Below are positions 40,785-49,547 of a stretch of 64,000 nucleotides of DNA, piece after piece. The notes beneath the pieces are model-generated. The model worked only from the letters and a program-made list of their open reading frames with translations. It was not told the DNA's origin and searched no databases. Origin of the DNA: Hymenobacter ruricola. GTDB lineage: Bacteria > Bacteroidota > Bacteroidia > Cytophagales > Hymenobacteraceae. The DNA is taken from contig NZ_JADQDM010000004.1 of the NCBI RefSeq assembly GCF_015694525.1, forward strand, positions 186,001 through 250,000, read 5' to 3'. Within the stretch, counting starts at the first letter, position 1; every line of letters starts with the position of its first letter. A program made the translations under genes and the position numbers.

Positions 40785-41885
40785 CTAGGCCTCAGCCCAC
40801 ACGTAGCGGCGCGCTTTCCACTCCACCGGTCGGGGCCAGAGCACGTAGCCCAGCACCAGCACCGACATGAAGCACAGGTAGGGTTCGTAGAGCAGCAGCG
40901 TGCTCAGGCTTTCGCGCCGCCCGGCCTGCCGCAGCGTGACCGAGAGAAAAGCGGTTTGCAGCCCGATTTTCAGGAAATAAACGCCCGCCACCCATTCCAG
41001 GGGCAGAAAACCGGGCCAGAACAGCACCATGTAAAACGCGCCGTAGAGCCAGAACAGCCCGGCCAGGTAACACGGCAGGGTGCCCGCGCCGCTCATCCAG
41101 CGCTTGCGCTGCTCCAGCAGCGCCCGCACCGTGGGCTGGGGCAAGGACACGCCCAGCACGCGCGGCTCGCACAGGTTGCGGAAGCCGTAGCCCCGCGCCA
41201 CCACGGCCTGGAACAGCTGCAAGTCTTCGCTCACGCGGAAGTGCAGGGCCTCGAAACCGCCGGTGGCTTCGTAGGCGGCGCGGGTCACCAGCATGTTGTT
41301 GCCCACGGCGGTGGCGGGCAGGCCGCGGTCGGCCAGCAGCCGGATGAGGTTGAGGCCAAACAGCCAGTCGAGCCCCTGCAAGCGCCCAAAAAGCCCGCCG
41401 CAAGCCGTGGTGATGCCTGTGACGACGCCCACGCCGGGCGCCAGCGCGGCCAGCATGCCCGCCACCCAGTCGGGCGCCAGAGCCATGTCGGCGTCGGTGA
41501 ACAGGAAGTAGTCAGTGGTGGCGGCGCGGCAGAGGTGGGCCAGCGCGTTGGCTTTGCCCCGGGCGGTGCCCAACGGCTTGGCGATGTGCAGCAGCCGGAA
41601 CTGCGGCTTGTCTTTAATAAAAGCCGCAACGATGGCGGCCGTTTCGTCGGTCGAGCCGTCATCGGCGATGAGGATTTCGAGGCGGCCGCTGGGGTAGTTC
41701 AGGCGGGCCAGCGAGCGCAGGCAGCGCTCAATCTGGGCTTCCTCGTTGCGGGCCGCCACCAGGATGCTGACGCGGGGCCGAAACGGCCGCCCGGCCCGGC
41801 GCCGCACGCGGCGGTGCGGTAGCAGGCACAGCACGCCCGCACATATTCCAAAAAAGACCCCAAAGAAGACAGCCGCCAGCAGCAT
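40785..41885 (-). CDS. family 2 glycosyltransferase, membrane-anchored
   Basis: 366 residues. An N-terminal membrane helix (1-24) precedes the GT-A domain: SILVAARNEEAQIERCL, the nucleotide-binding IADDGSTDETA, DADMAL (DxD), and the acceptor-side SEDLQLF and QRKRWMSG, which match a processive-type GT2 (QxxRW variant). Three C-terminal hydrophobic segments follow (~275-355). The substrate may be a lipid-linked sugar or cell-surface polysaccharide. It converges on the FAD oxidoreductase with 3 bases between. No export genes lie next to it. Confidence 0.88.
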   Translation of the reverse strand: MLLAAVFFGVFFGICAGVLCLLPHRRVRRRAGRPFRPRVSILVAARNEEAQIERCLRSLARLNYPSGRLEILIADDGSTDETAAIVAAFIKDKPQFRLLHIAKPLGTARGKANALAHLCRAATTDYFLFTDADMALAPDWVAGMLAALAPGVGVVTGITTACGGLFGRLQGLDWLFGLNLIRLLADRGLPATAVGNNMLVTRAAYEATGGFEALHFRVSEDLQLFQAVVARGYGFRNLCEPRVLGVSLPQPTVRALLEQRKRWMSGAGTLPCYLAGLFWLYGAFYMVLFWPGFLPLEWVAGVYFLKIGLQTAFLSVTLRQAGRRESLSTLLLYEPYLCFMSVLVLGYVLWPRPVEWKARRYVWAEA

Positions 41886-42000
41886 GCGAAACCGGAATGG
41901 TAGATTCCTGGAATACGCGGAAGCTGCTAGCGGCCGTTGCCGGGGTAAATGCGGGTTTTGCTACTGGCAGCCAGTACAAATACGCAGCGGAACTACGCAA

Positions 42001-43473
42001 TTACACTTCCGGGTTGGCCGGGGCCAGAGCGTCGTAGCCGAGGGTTTCGGCGGATTCCTGGGCCGGCAGGCGCACGTCGTCGGCGTCGTGCACGCGCAAG
42101 GTGAGCAGGCCCGAGAGTATCATCGACACGCCGCCGAGCACGAGGGTGAGGGCCGCGTTGTCGCTGAAGACGTGCTTGGTGAAAAAGCCCAGCGTGACGC
42201 CCGCTACCATCTGCGGCAGCACAATGAAAAAGTTGAAAACGCCCATGTAGTACCCCATTTTGTTGCTGGGCAACGACCCGGCCAGCATGGCGTAGGGCAC
42301 CGAGAGGATGGAAGCCCACGCCACGCCCACGCCCAGCATGGGCACCAGCAGGGCCAGCTCGGCCACCCGGAAGCTGTGGGCGCCGAACAGATTAAGGGTC
42401 GTGGTTTGCTCGATGGGGATGTCGCCGATGAAGTAGATGGAAATCAGCCCCAGGCCGCCCAGCGCCAAGCACAGCATGTGCGTGAAGCGCCGGCTGGTGG
42501 CGCGGGCCACCAGCGGCAGGGCCAGCGCCGCCAGGGCCGAAACCCCGTTATAAACCGAGAAACAGACGTTGACCCAGTCGGCGCCTTCGTTGTACAGCTT
42601 AGAAGTGGTGTCGTGGGTGTGGTAAATGTGGCTGGTGATGGCGGGGGTGGCGTAAATCCACATCGAAAACAGCGCCAGCCAGCTAAAGAACTGCACCACG
42701 GCCAGTTGGCGCATGGTCCGGGGCATGCCCACCACGCCCGCAAACGACTCGCGGACGCCGTGCCAGAAGCCGGCCGTGCGGCGTTTCTCCTCTTCAAAAG
42801 CCGCCAGGTCCGCGGGCGGGTATTCGCGCGTGCTCAGCACGGTCCAGAGCACGGCCAGGAAATACACGGCCCCGCCGGTGTAAAAGGCGTATTTCAGCGA
42901 AGGCGAAATCTGGCCGGCGGGCGCTACGTTGGAAAAGTGGGCCCACTTGGTGTACATGTAGGGCAGCAAGGACCCCACCACGGCCCCAATGCCGATGAAA
43001 AACGTTTGTGCACCGAAGCCTGTCGTGCGCTGCTCGCTGGGCAGCAAGTCGCCCACCAGGGCCCGGAAGGGCTCCATCGAAATGTTGATGCTCGAATCCA
43101 TCACCCAGAGCATGCCGGCGGCCATCCAGAGGGCCGAAACGTTGGGCATCACCACCAAGGCCAGCGAAGCGCAAATGGCCCCCACGAGGAAAAACGGCCG
43201 CCGACGCCCCCAGCGCGGGCTCCAGGTGCGGTCCGACAAGTAGCCGATGATGGGCTGCACTAGCAAGCCCGTGGCCGGCGCCGCCAGCCACAGGAACGCC
43301 AGCTCGTCCTGCTTGGCCCCCATGGTTTCGAAAATGCGGCTCATGTTGCCGTTTTGCAGGGCAAAGCCAAATTGAATGCCGAGAAAGCCAAAGCTCATGT
43401 TCCAGATTTGCCAGAAGCTGAGGCGCGGCTTGGCGCTGGTGCTGGTGGTGGGTGCGGCGGTGGGAGCGGCCAT
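42001..43473 (-). CDS. MFS sugar permease (maltose/maltodextrin type, SLC45-like)
   Basis: 490 residues, 12 membrane helices. The loop GYLSDRTWSPRWGRRRPFFL between helices 2 and 3 is the hallmark of the sucrose/maltose MFS group. MSFGFLGIQFGFALQNGNMS in helix 1 is also typical. It lies directly downstream of an exported alpha-amylase on the same strand, so the likely substrate is maltose or a maltodextrin released by it. The promoter (TAAATTTG at 43532-43539) has the palindrome GCGCAAACGTTAGCGC over its -33 region, shared with other glucan genes here; hence it is probably controlled by the same repressor. Confidence 0.9.
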   Translation of the reverse strand: MAAPTAAPTTSTSAKPRLSFWQIWNMSFGFLGIQFGFALQNGNMSRIFETMGAKQDELAFLWLAAPATGLLVQPIIGYLSDRTWSPRWGRRRPFFLVGAICASLALVVMPNVSALWMAAGMLWVMDSSINISMEPFRALVGDLLPSEQRTTGFGAQTFFIGIGAVVGSLLPYMYTKWAHFSNVAPAGQISPSLKYAFYTGGAVYFLAVLWTVLSTREYPPADLAAFEEEKRRTAGFWHGVRESFAGVVGMPRTMRQLAVVQFFSWLALFSMWIYATPAITSHIYHTHDTTSKLYNEGADWVNVCFSVYNGVSALAALALPLVARATSRRFTHMLCLALGGLGLISIYFIGDIPIEQTTTLNLFGAHSFRVAELALLVPMLGVGVAWASILSVPYAMLAGSLPSNKMGYYMGVFNFFIVLPQMVAGVTLGFFTKHVFSDNAALTLVLGGVSMILSGLLTLRVHDADDVRLPAQESAETLGYDALAPANPEV

Positions 43474-43531
43474 GAGGGGAGAAGAAAGGGTGAAGGCTGC
43501 GACACGCCCGAAACCGGGGCACCGCAGCCTT

Positions 43532-43539
43532 CAAATTTA
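43532..43539 (-). promoter_or_regulatory. -7 promoter element of the MFS sugar permease gene
   Basis: TAAATTTG on the minus strand, perfect TAnnTTTG, with TTTG 20 bases upstream inside the palindrome at 43557-43572. Confidence 0.65.
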
Positions 43540-43556
43540 GGGATTTACGTTGCACA

Positions 43557-43572
43557 GCGCAAACGTTAGCGC
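43557..43572 (-). promoter_or_regulatory. candidate maltodextrin-regulon operator, site 1
   Basis: GCGCAAACGTTAGCGC, a palindrome with one central mismatch; on the minus strand GCTAACGTTTGCGC. It overlaps the -33 TTTG of the MFS gene and also the stop codon of the GH13 gene. Confidence 0.6.
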
Positions 43573-45386
43573 GGCTTAATCTCGAAGATGTAGGCCGACA
43601 GCGGCGCCAGCGTCAGGTTGAGGGCGGTGCGGGGCTCGTCGGTGTCGAGAAGGTCGGTGTAGGTGTAGAATTTTTTGCTGCTCAGGCCCATGGCCGTCAT
43701 GGCCTCGGCCGGGATGGTGATGGTGGGCCGGTAGGTTTTGTCGGCCGAGAAGTTGACCACCACCAGTAGTTGCTGGGTAGCGGTGTAGCGCAGGTAGGAA
43801 TAGACATAGCGCTGGTCATACTCCTTGCCTAGGTTGTTGGCGTCCTGCAGTTCGTAGAAGCGGCCTTTGCGCAGGGCCTCGTTCTGGCCCGTGACGGTGA
43901 GGAGGCGGGCGTAGAACTCGCGCAGGCTTTTCTGCTCGGGGCTGAGCCGGGCACCGTCGAACTTGCCCTGGTTCAGCCACTTCTGGTGCTCGGGCACGCC
44001 CCAGTAGTCGAAGATGCTGGTGCGGCCGTCGTCGCTGCTGAAGCCTTCGGCGCCGCGGGCGGGCTCGCCCACTTCCTGCCCGAAGTAGAGCATCACGGGG
44101 CCGCTGGCCAGGGTAGCCGTCACGGTCATGGCCGGGATGGCGCGCTTGGGGTCGGTGGCAAAGTCCTTGGAGGCAATGCGTTGCTCGTCGTGGTTTTCCA
44201 GGAAGCGCAGCATGCGCGACGAAAAGCCGTTGCTTTCCTCCTTCCACACGCGGGTGATGTCCTCGGTGGTGCCGGTGCCGGTCATCAGCTTGCGCAGGCC
44301 GTCGTAGAGGCCCACTTTGTCGTAGAGAAAGTCGAATTTCCCTTTGTCCAAGTAGGTTTTGTATTCCTTGGCGTTGTAGGCTTCGGCGATGAAGACGATG
44401 CCGGGCTTCACCTTTTTTACTTCGGGAATAACCCAGGCCCAAAACTCCACGGGCACCATTTCGGCCATGTCGCAGCGAAAGCCGTCCACGTTTTTGCCGG
44501 CCCAGAACACGAGGATATCGCGCATCTTCTTCCACGTGTCGGGCACGGGCGTGAAGTAGGGCTTGCGGCCGTTCGGGTAGTCCACGCCGTAGTTCAGCTT
44601 GATGGTCTCAAACCAGTCGTTCACGCTGGGCGCTTCCGAGAAAACGTCGTTGCCGGTGGCGCGGGCGGGCGTTTCGAGGTATTTGCCGTCTTCGCGCGGG
44701 CCTTTGCCGGGGCCGAGCGGGTTGTAGTCGGGCGGCACCACAAAGCTCTTGCCGGGCAGGTAGTAGAAGTTGTTGGTGGGCGCGAAGGCCTTGGTTTTGT
44801 CGTCCGTGGCGCCCAAATCCACCACGCCCTGCGGCTTGGCATCTGACTTGTAGGAGCGGGCCACGTGGTTCGGAATGAAGTCCATGAGAACCTTCAGGCC
44901 GTGGTCGTGGGTGCGCTTGATAAGGGCCTCGTACTCGGGCATGCGGTTTTTCACCACCACCGCCAGGTCCGGGGCCACGTCGTAGTAGTCCTTGATGGCG
45001 TAGGGCGAGCCGGCGCGGCCCTTCACCACGTCGGCGTCGTCGGCCGGAATGCCCTGGCTCGTGTAGTCCGTCATGGTGGCGTGTTCGAGCACGCCGGTGT
45101 ACCACACGTGGCTCACGCCCAGCTTCTTGATTTCCTCTAAGGCTTTGTCGGTGATGTCGTTGAACTTGCCGCAGCCGTTCTCCGTGATGGTGCCGTAGGG
45201 CTTGTTGAGGGCCACTTTGTTGCCGAACAGGCGCGTCATCACTTGGTAAATGACCAGCTTGTTGTCCTGGGGCACTTCCGCGGTGGTGTTGGGGTCCGGG
45301 GCGGGGCGTTTTTTGTCCACGGGCGGGTTGGGCAAAGCGAATGCAGCCAGGGTGAGGAGGCTGCCAGCCAGCAACAGTTGTTTCAT
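43566..45386 (-). CDS. exported alpha-amylase family GH13 enzyme
   Basis: 606 residues with a signal peptide (LLLAGSLLTLAAFALPN). The catalytic triad is visible as Asp306 (GFRCDMAEM), Glu335 (VFIAEAYN) and Asp400 (LENHDEQR), with the region DFIPNHV of conserved block I. The C-terminal beta domain (~505-606) is complete. Length and a long insert at ~180-260 suit an oligo-alpha-glucan hydrolase acting in the periplasm or on the surface. It precedes the MFS permease on the same strand with a 92-base gap. Its upstream region shows a TATCTTGC-type -7 element ~10 bases before the ATG, but no AACGTTTGC palindrome was seen there. Confidence 0.95.
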   Translation of the reverse strand: MKQLLLAGSLLTLAAFALPNPPVDKKRPAPDPNTTAEVPQDNKLVIYQVMTRLFGNKVALNKPYGTITENGCGKFNDITDKALEEIKKLGVSHVWYTGVLEHATMTDYTSQGIPADDADVVKGRAGSPYAIKDYYDVAPDLAVVVKNRMPEYEALIKRTHDHGLKVLMDFIPNHVARSYKSDAKPQGVVDLGATDDKTKAFAPTNNFYYLPGKSFVVPPDYNPLGPGKGPREDGKYLETPARATGNDVFSEAPSVNDWFETIKLNYGVDYPNGRKPYFTPVPDTWKKMRDILVFWAGKNVDGFRCDMAEMVPVEFWAWVIPEVKKVKPGIVFIAEAYNAKEYKTYLDKGKFDFLYDKVGLYDGLRKLMTGTGTTEDITRVWKEESNGFSSRMLRFLENHDEQRIASKDFATDPKRAIPAMTVTATLASGPVMLYFGQEVGEPARGAEGFSSDDGRTSIFDYWGVPEHQKWLNQGKFDGARLSPEQKSLREFYARLLTVTGQNEALRKGRFYELQDANNLGKEYDQRYVYSYLRYTATQQLLVVVNFSADKTYRPTITIPAEAMTAMGLSSKKFYTYTDLLDTDEPRTALNLTLAPLSAYIFEIKPR

Positions 45387-45443
45387 GATGCGGCAAGATA
45401 GCGCTTTGCTTCATGACGTTCCTGGTATTCCTCATTTGCCATC

Positions 45444-46151
45444 TTACCATTCCTGCGTGAGCGGGTGCAGCATCAGCTCGTCCACCACCACGTGGGCGGG
45501 GGCTTCCAGCACGTAGCGCACGGCCTGGGCCACGTCGGCGGGGCGCAGGTGGGTTTTCTCGGCCTCCGCGCTGCCGGGCGTGGTGTCGTTGAAGTACGTA
45601 TCAACCAAACCCGGATAAATGGTGCTCACCTTGATGCCGTGCGGGCGCACTTCCTTGCGAAGGCTGGCCAGCACGGCGTCCTGGGCAAATTTGCTGGCGC
45701 CGTAGGCCGTGCCGTGGGCGAAGGTGCGCCGGGCCACGTCGGAGGCAATGCCCACGATGTGGCCGCGCTTCCGGGCCTTGAAATGCGGCACGGCGGCTTT
45801 GCAAAGCAGAAATGTGCCTTTCACGTTGGTGTCGAACATCCGGTCCCACTCGGCGGCGCTGAAATGCTCCAGCTCATTGAAAGAGCCCACCCCGGCGTTG
45901 CACACCAAGATGTCGAGCCGGCCGAACTGGCGCAGGGTTTCGGCCACTACGTGCCGGGCGTCCTCCTCATCGGCAATGTCGGCCACGATGCCCAGGCCCT
46001 GGGTTTTGTGCGTCAGCTCGTTGAGCTCTGCCTGGCTGCGGGCCACGGCCACCACTTTGGCGCCTTGCAGGGCCAGCAGCAGCGCAATGGCCCGGCCGAT
46101 GCCGCGGCTGGCGCCGGACACGATGGCTACTTGGTCGGTGAGGTCGGTCAT
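45444..46151 (-). CDS. short-chain dehydrogenase/reductase
   Basis: 235 residues of the classical SDR family. The cofactor motif is SGASRGIG (12-19), followed by CNAG (84-87), catalytic Ser137 (GIASDVA) and Tyr150/Lys154 (AYGASKFAQ). An Arg after the first strand (VAVARSQ) suggests NADP(H). The cytoplasmic enzyme reduces or oxidises a small alcohol/carbonyl; substrate not known. It is between the two GH13 genes and on the same strand; it need not belong to glucan use. The next gene upstream is the inverted-repeat-bounded GxxExxY gene, whose left end is 7 bases from this start. Confidence 0.92.
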   Translation of the reverse strand: MTDLTDQVAIVSGASRGIGRAIALLLALQGAKVVAVARSQAELNELTHKTQGLGIVADIADEEDARHVVAETLRQFGRLDILVCNAGVGSFNELEHFSAAEWDRMFDTNVKGTFLLCKAAVPHFKARKRGHIVGIASDVARRTFAHGTAYGASKFAQDAVLASLRKEVRPHGIKVSTIYPGLVDTYFNDTTPGSAEAEKTHLRPADVAQAVRYVLEAPAHVVVDELMLHPLTQEW

Positions 46152-46157
46152 GTTCTC

Positions 46158-46637
46158 GGGTTTTTAGCCCGCAGAGGGCGCTGAAGTTTGCGCAGAAGAC
46201 GCAGATGGTTCTTCCAGGCCGTTCACTTTTCTAAAGATGCCGCTTTTGATGTAGGGCACGTTGAAGTTAATGAGCAAACCAAGTTTATGGCCCGAGAGCT
46301 TTAAGTACGTGAGCAACTGCAGGTGGTGAACCTCGAGCAGAACTTCTACGGATTTTAGCTCAATCACCACTTTGTGCTCCACCACCAGGTCCATCCAAAA
46401 CCCATTTTCCAGCCGCAGGCCGTCGTACAGCATGGGCAAAGCCACCTGGGTTTGCACGTGCAGTCCCAGCTTTCGCAGCTCGTGGCTTAGCAGGGTTTCG
46501 TACACCGATTCCAGCAGCCCTGGTCCGAGGGCTTGGTGAATGGTGTAAGCCGCCTTCCTCACCAAGTAGGAAACGTCGTTCTCGTGCTTCTGCGTCATCT
46601 GCGTAAACCTCTGCGTCTTCTGCGGGCTAAAAAACCC
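46158..46637. mobile_element. GxxExxY gene cassette bounded by ~48-bp inverted repeats
   Basis: Left end 46158-46205 and right end 46589-46637 are inverted copies: GGGTTTTTAGCCCGCAGA, a variable stretch, then CGCAGA..ACGCAGA units. The stop codon of the gene lies in the left repeat and its start codon in the right repeat, so the unit holds just one gene. There is no transposase. It could be a non-autonomous mobile unit; movement is not shown. Confidence 0.6.
46164..46598 (-). CDS. GxxExxY family protein
   Basis: 144 residues, with the naming motif as Gly27-x-x-Glu30-x-x-Tyr33 in LGPGLLESVYE and the nuclease-like VVIELKSVEVLLEVHHLQLL, which resembles the core of PD-(D/E)xK proteins. The family is widespread, often found singly near repeats, and its function is unknown; a nuclease-type fold is suspected. 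The C-terminal tail (EEPSASSAQTSAPSAG) is encoded by the repeat. The start codon lies in the right-hand inverted repeat and the stop in the left-hand one, which makes this a self-contained cassette inserted between two glucan-related genes. Confidence 0.85.
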   Translation of the reverse strand: MTQKHENDVSYLVRKAAYTIHQALGPGLLESVYETLLSHELRKLGLHVQTQVALPMLYDGLRLENGFWMDLVVEHKVVIELKSVEVLLEVHHLQLLTYLKLSGHKLGLLINFNVPYIKSGIFRKVNGLEEPSASSAQTSAPSAG

Positions 46638-46647
46638 AAGAACGACA

Positions 46648-48570
46648 CTATTTCCGCAATTCCACCACCCAGGCCGTGTGGGCCGGCACGGTCAGCGTTT
46701 TCAAATCCGAAATCACCGCCCCGCTCGTCACCTCCACGCCGGAGGAAAACCCGTCCGTGCGCTCGGCGAAGCGGCTGCCGTCTACCTTCTTTTCTTCCTT
46801 GGTGTTGTTGGCAATCACCATCACGCACTCCGTATCCGAGTACCGGAAATACGTGTACACGCCGTCCTGCGGGATGAATTGCATCAGCCTGCCCGAGCTC
46901 AGAACGGGGTGCGTTTTGCGGTAGTTGGCCAGCTTGCTCACGTAGTCGAAGGCCTCGCCGGCCTGCCCGGGCCGTGAGGCAAAGTAGTTCACCTTATCGC
47001 CCGCAAAGCCGCCGGGAAAGTCCTCGCGCACCTTGCCGTCGGGGTTCGAGAAGTTCTTCATCAGCACCTCGGTGCCGTAGTAGAGCTGCGGTGTGCCGCG
47101 CAAGGTCAGCAGCCAGGCAATGCCGGTTTTGAACTTGCCAAAATCCTCGCCCACCACCGAGTAGAAGCGGCTCATGTCGTGGTTGTCCAGAAACGGCACG
47201 TTGCGCGTAGCGTCCACGTACAGCCAGTCGCCCTGCAGGGCGTGGTAGAGCTTGCTCAGGTCGCCGTTTTCCGTCTTCAGGGCATCCAAAATGCTGAAGC
47301 AGACCTGAAAATCCAGCACGCCCGGCAGGTTCGACTTAAAGCCGTTTACCGGCGGAAAAATATTCTGGGCGAAGAAAGCCTGCTCGGCCTCAGTGCCCTC
47401 CCAGGCTTCACCAAACATGGCCAGCCTGGGGTATTCTTCCTGAATGGCTTTGCCCCACTGCATCAGGAACTGCGGGTCAGAATACGGGTAGGTATCAATT
47501 CGATACCCGTCCAGCCCCGTCGATTCCACCCACCACAAGAAGTTCTGAATCAGGTACGTGGCCACCAGCGGGTTGCTCTGGTTCACGTCGGGCATGGTGG
47601 TGTCAAACCAGCCGTTGTTGAACAACTGGTAGTCGCGCTTCGAGCCGTAGGGGTCGTTCAGGGCATAGGCGTTGTAGTTGCTGCGCGTGAACGTGGGAAA
47701 GGCGTGGAACCAGTCGGCTGCCGGCTGGTCAAGGAACAGATGGTGGTAGCTGCCCCAGTGGTTGAGCACGATGTCCTGCACCACTTTCAGGCCCTGGGCG
47801 TGCGCATCCTTCACAAACTGCTGGTATTCGGCGTTGGTGCCGTAGCGCGGGTCGATTTTGTAGCAGTCCGTCACGGCGTAGCCGTGGTAGCTGGCCTTGG
47901 GCATGTCGTTTTCCACCAGCGGCGTGGGCCAGATTGCCGTGGCGCCCAGCTGCTTAAAGTAGTCGAAGTGGTTGGCAATGCCCTTGAGGTCGCCGCCGTG
48001 GCGGGCATACATGGTGTCGCGGGCCACGCGCGGGGCGCGGGTGCCCTTCACCACGTCGTTCTTCGGGTCGCCGTTGGCAAACCGGTCGGGCATCAGCATG
48101 TAGATGAAGTCGGCCTGCGTGAGGCCCTGCGTGCGCTGCGGGTCGGTGTTGCGGGCGCGCAACTCGTAGGTGTAGGTTATAGTCTTGGCCTTGATTTTCC
48201 CGCCCTCGGGGTCGGTATTGAAGAACAGTTGCATTGTGCCTGGCTTGGCATCTGATGCAATGATTAAATTGACTATCAAATAATTCGGATTCTCGACTGG
48301 TTGGACGCTCTCGATTCGGGCCCCGGCATAAGGTGCTGCCTTTGGAGATGCCGGGCCGATGGCTACCAACCTTTTTGAGCCGATGCCGGGTGCGTGCACC
48401 AGCAACTGCAGCCTGGGGTTTTTCATGCCCACCCACCAGTACGTCGGGTCGATGCGGACGCCGGCTGCGGCTGTGGCGGTGGCGGCGGGCGGCGCAGTCG
48501 TTTTGGCTGAAGTGGGGGAAATGGCGGCCAACGCATACACCGCGGCTAAAAGCAGATGAGAGGTTTTCAT
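46648..48570 (-). CDS. exported neopullulanase/cyclomaltodextrinase-type GH13 enzyme
   Basis: 640 residues with a signal peptide. An N-terminal beta-sandwich domain (~35-140, including TYWWVGMKNPRLQLLVHAPG) is that of cyclomaltodextrinase/SusA-type enzymes. The TIM barrel shows DIVLNHWG, Asp359 (GLDGYRIDTYPYSD), Glu388 (FGEAWEG) and Asp465 (LDNHDMSR). It should hydrolyse maltodextrins, cyclodextrins or pullulan in the periplasm. The gene is monocistronic on the minus strand; an AAACGTTT palindrome lies just downstream of its TACTTTTG promoter element (48588-48611), which suggests repression at the transcription start. Confidence 0.95.
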   Translation of the reverse strand: MKTSHLLLAAVYALAAISPTSAKTTAPPAATATAAAGVRIDPTYWWVGMKNPRLQLLVHAPGIGSKRLVAIGPASPKAAPYAGARIESVQPVENPNYLIVNLIIASDAKPGTMQLFFNTDPEGGKIKAKTITYTYELRARNTDPQRTQGLTQADFIYMLMPDRFANGDPKNDVVKGTRAPRVARDTMYARHGGDLKGIANHFDYFKQLGATAIWPTPLVENDMPKASYHGYAVTDCYKIDPRYGTNAEYQQFVKDAHAQGLKVVQDIVLNHWGSYHHLFLDQPAADWFHAFPTFTRSNYNAYALNDPYGSKRDYQLFNNGWFDTTMPDVNQSNPLVATYLIQNFLWWVESTGLDGYRIDTYPYSDPQFLMQWGKAIQEEYPRLAMFGEAWEGTEAEQAFFAQNIFPPVNGFKSNLPGVLDFQVCFSILDALKTENGDLSKLYHALQGDWLYVDATRNVPFLDNHDMSRFYSVVGEDFGKFKTGIAWLLTLRGTPQLYYGTEVLMKNFSNPDGKVREDFPGGFAGDKVNYFASRPGQAGEAFDYVSKLANYRKTHPVLSSGRLMQFIPQDGVYTYFRYSDTECVMVIANNTKEEKKVDGSRFAERTDGFSSGVEVTSGAVISDLKTLTVPAHTAWVVELRK

Positions 48571-48871
48571 GAGACGGAGCAGCTAGTGGAAACGTTTGCG
48601 CAACAAAAGTACGATTTTGGCAATGTGAGCCCTCAGAAGAATGCCAACAAACTATGCAGTTGCGGCAGCTCCGAAACCCCGGCTGAGTTGTGCAGGTGCT
48701 CCGTTCAACTCGTTGCTGAGACTACCGGATGGTGAACCAGATTTGGTATTTATCAAATGAGTAGCTGGTTATTCCCAACTCGGCCTTCCCTGCCGTCGTT
48801 AGGAAGCCTTGCCGGCGCCGGCCCAACGGCCTGCTTCGGCGTACCACCTTTTGCTTCAACCGACCTTTCCA
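48571..48871. other. 301-base divergent intergenic region between GH13 and the PA2169-like gene
   Basis: Holds the promoter/operator of the GH13 gene at 48588-48611. Nothing else was recognised in the remaining ~260 bases. Confidence 0.5.
48588..48611 (-). promoter_or_regulatory. promoter plus candidate maltodextrin-regulon operator, site 2
   Basis: On the minus strand: TACTTTTG (48611-48604), six bases, then AAACGTTT (48597-48590). The palindrome, GGAAACGTTTGCGC on the plus strand, would cover the transcription start. Confidence 0.65.
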
Positions 48872-49327
48872 ATGGCTGAAAACTCTAAACTAGCTGATAC
48901 TCTCAACGAACTGACCCTGTTCGTCAACGACCGCATCGAGGGCTACAAAACCGCCGCCCACGAAACCAAAGACCCGCAGAACCAAGCCTATTACCAGCAG
49001 CTGGTGCAGCAAAGCGAGCAGTTCGTGAGCGAGCTGAACGGCTTCGCCAAGGCCGCCGGCGGCGACGCCGAAAGCAGCACCACGCTCAAGGGCAAGTTCT
49101 ACCGCGGCTTCATGGACGCCAAGGCCCTCGTCACCAACCGCAGCGAAGCCAGCATCCTGGATTCCAACATTTACGGCGAAGAGTGGGCCATCAAAGCCTA
49201 CGCCGAAGCCCTGGAATCGTCGGAGCTCACCGGCGCCGCCCGCCAGGCCGTGGAGCGCCAGCACCAGACCTCGCAGGAAACCCTGCGCAAGCTCCAGCAG
49301 CTGAAAGGCATCGCCAGTGTGGGGTAG
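48872..49327 (+). CDS. PA2169-family four-helix-bundle protein (ferritin-like, DUF2383)
   Basis: 151 residues from the ATG at 48872. Four helices are evident; conserved features are LTLFVNDRIEGYKTAAHETK, KGKFYRGFMDAKALVTN and EAS...YGEEWAIKAYAEAL. Members of this family (PA2169, DUF2383) are small bundle proteins whose role is unknown; some are induced by stress. Its metal-binding residues are not obvious. It lies in the glucan region, between the divergent GH13 gene and the phosphorylase-like gene on the same strand, but the phosphorylase has its own promoter, so functional linkage is not established. Confidence 0.85.
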   Translation: MAENSKLADTLNELTLFVNDRIEGYKTAAHETKDPQNQAYYQQLVQQSEQFVSELNGFAKAAGGDAESSTTLKGKFYRGFMDAKALVTNRSEASILDSNIYGEEWAIKAYAEALESSELTGAARQAVERQHQTSQETLRKLQQLKGIASVG

Positions 49328-49426
49328 GCCCGGCCAGCTATTTTGGCGCACAATGCGGCTTGGGAAAGCGCTTCCTGAGTGGCGTCATTGCGCGTCTGCA
49401 CCACAAGCTTAATATTGGGCTTCTAC

Positions 49427-49449
49427 TTTATTTGTCGAAACGTTTGCAC
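49427..49449 (+). promoter_or_regulatory. promoter plus candidate maltodextrin-regulon operator, site 3
   Basis: TTTATTTG (49427-49434) is a weak -7 element; three bases on, AAACGTTT (49438-49445) sits in CGAAACGTTTGCAC, almost the same as sites 1 and 2. It is ~100 bases before the phosphorylase ATG. Confidence 0.55.
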
Positions 49450-49547
49450 ATTGCGGCTTCGTCTTGTTAAGTCGCCTGGCTTAGCTTCACCTTCATTTTA
49501 ACCCGCCTTTCTTTTAATGCCAGCCTTGGCTGGTGTCATATTTCCTT

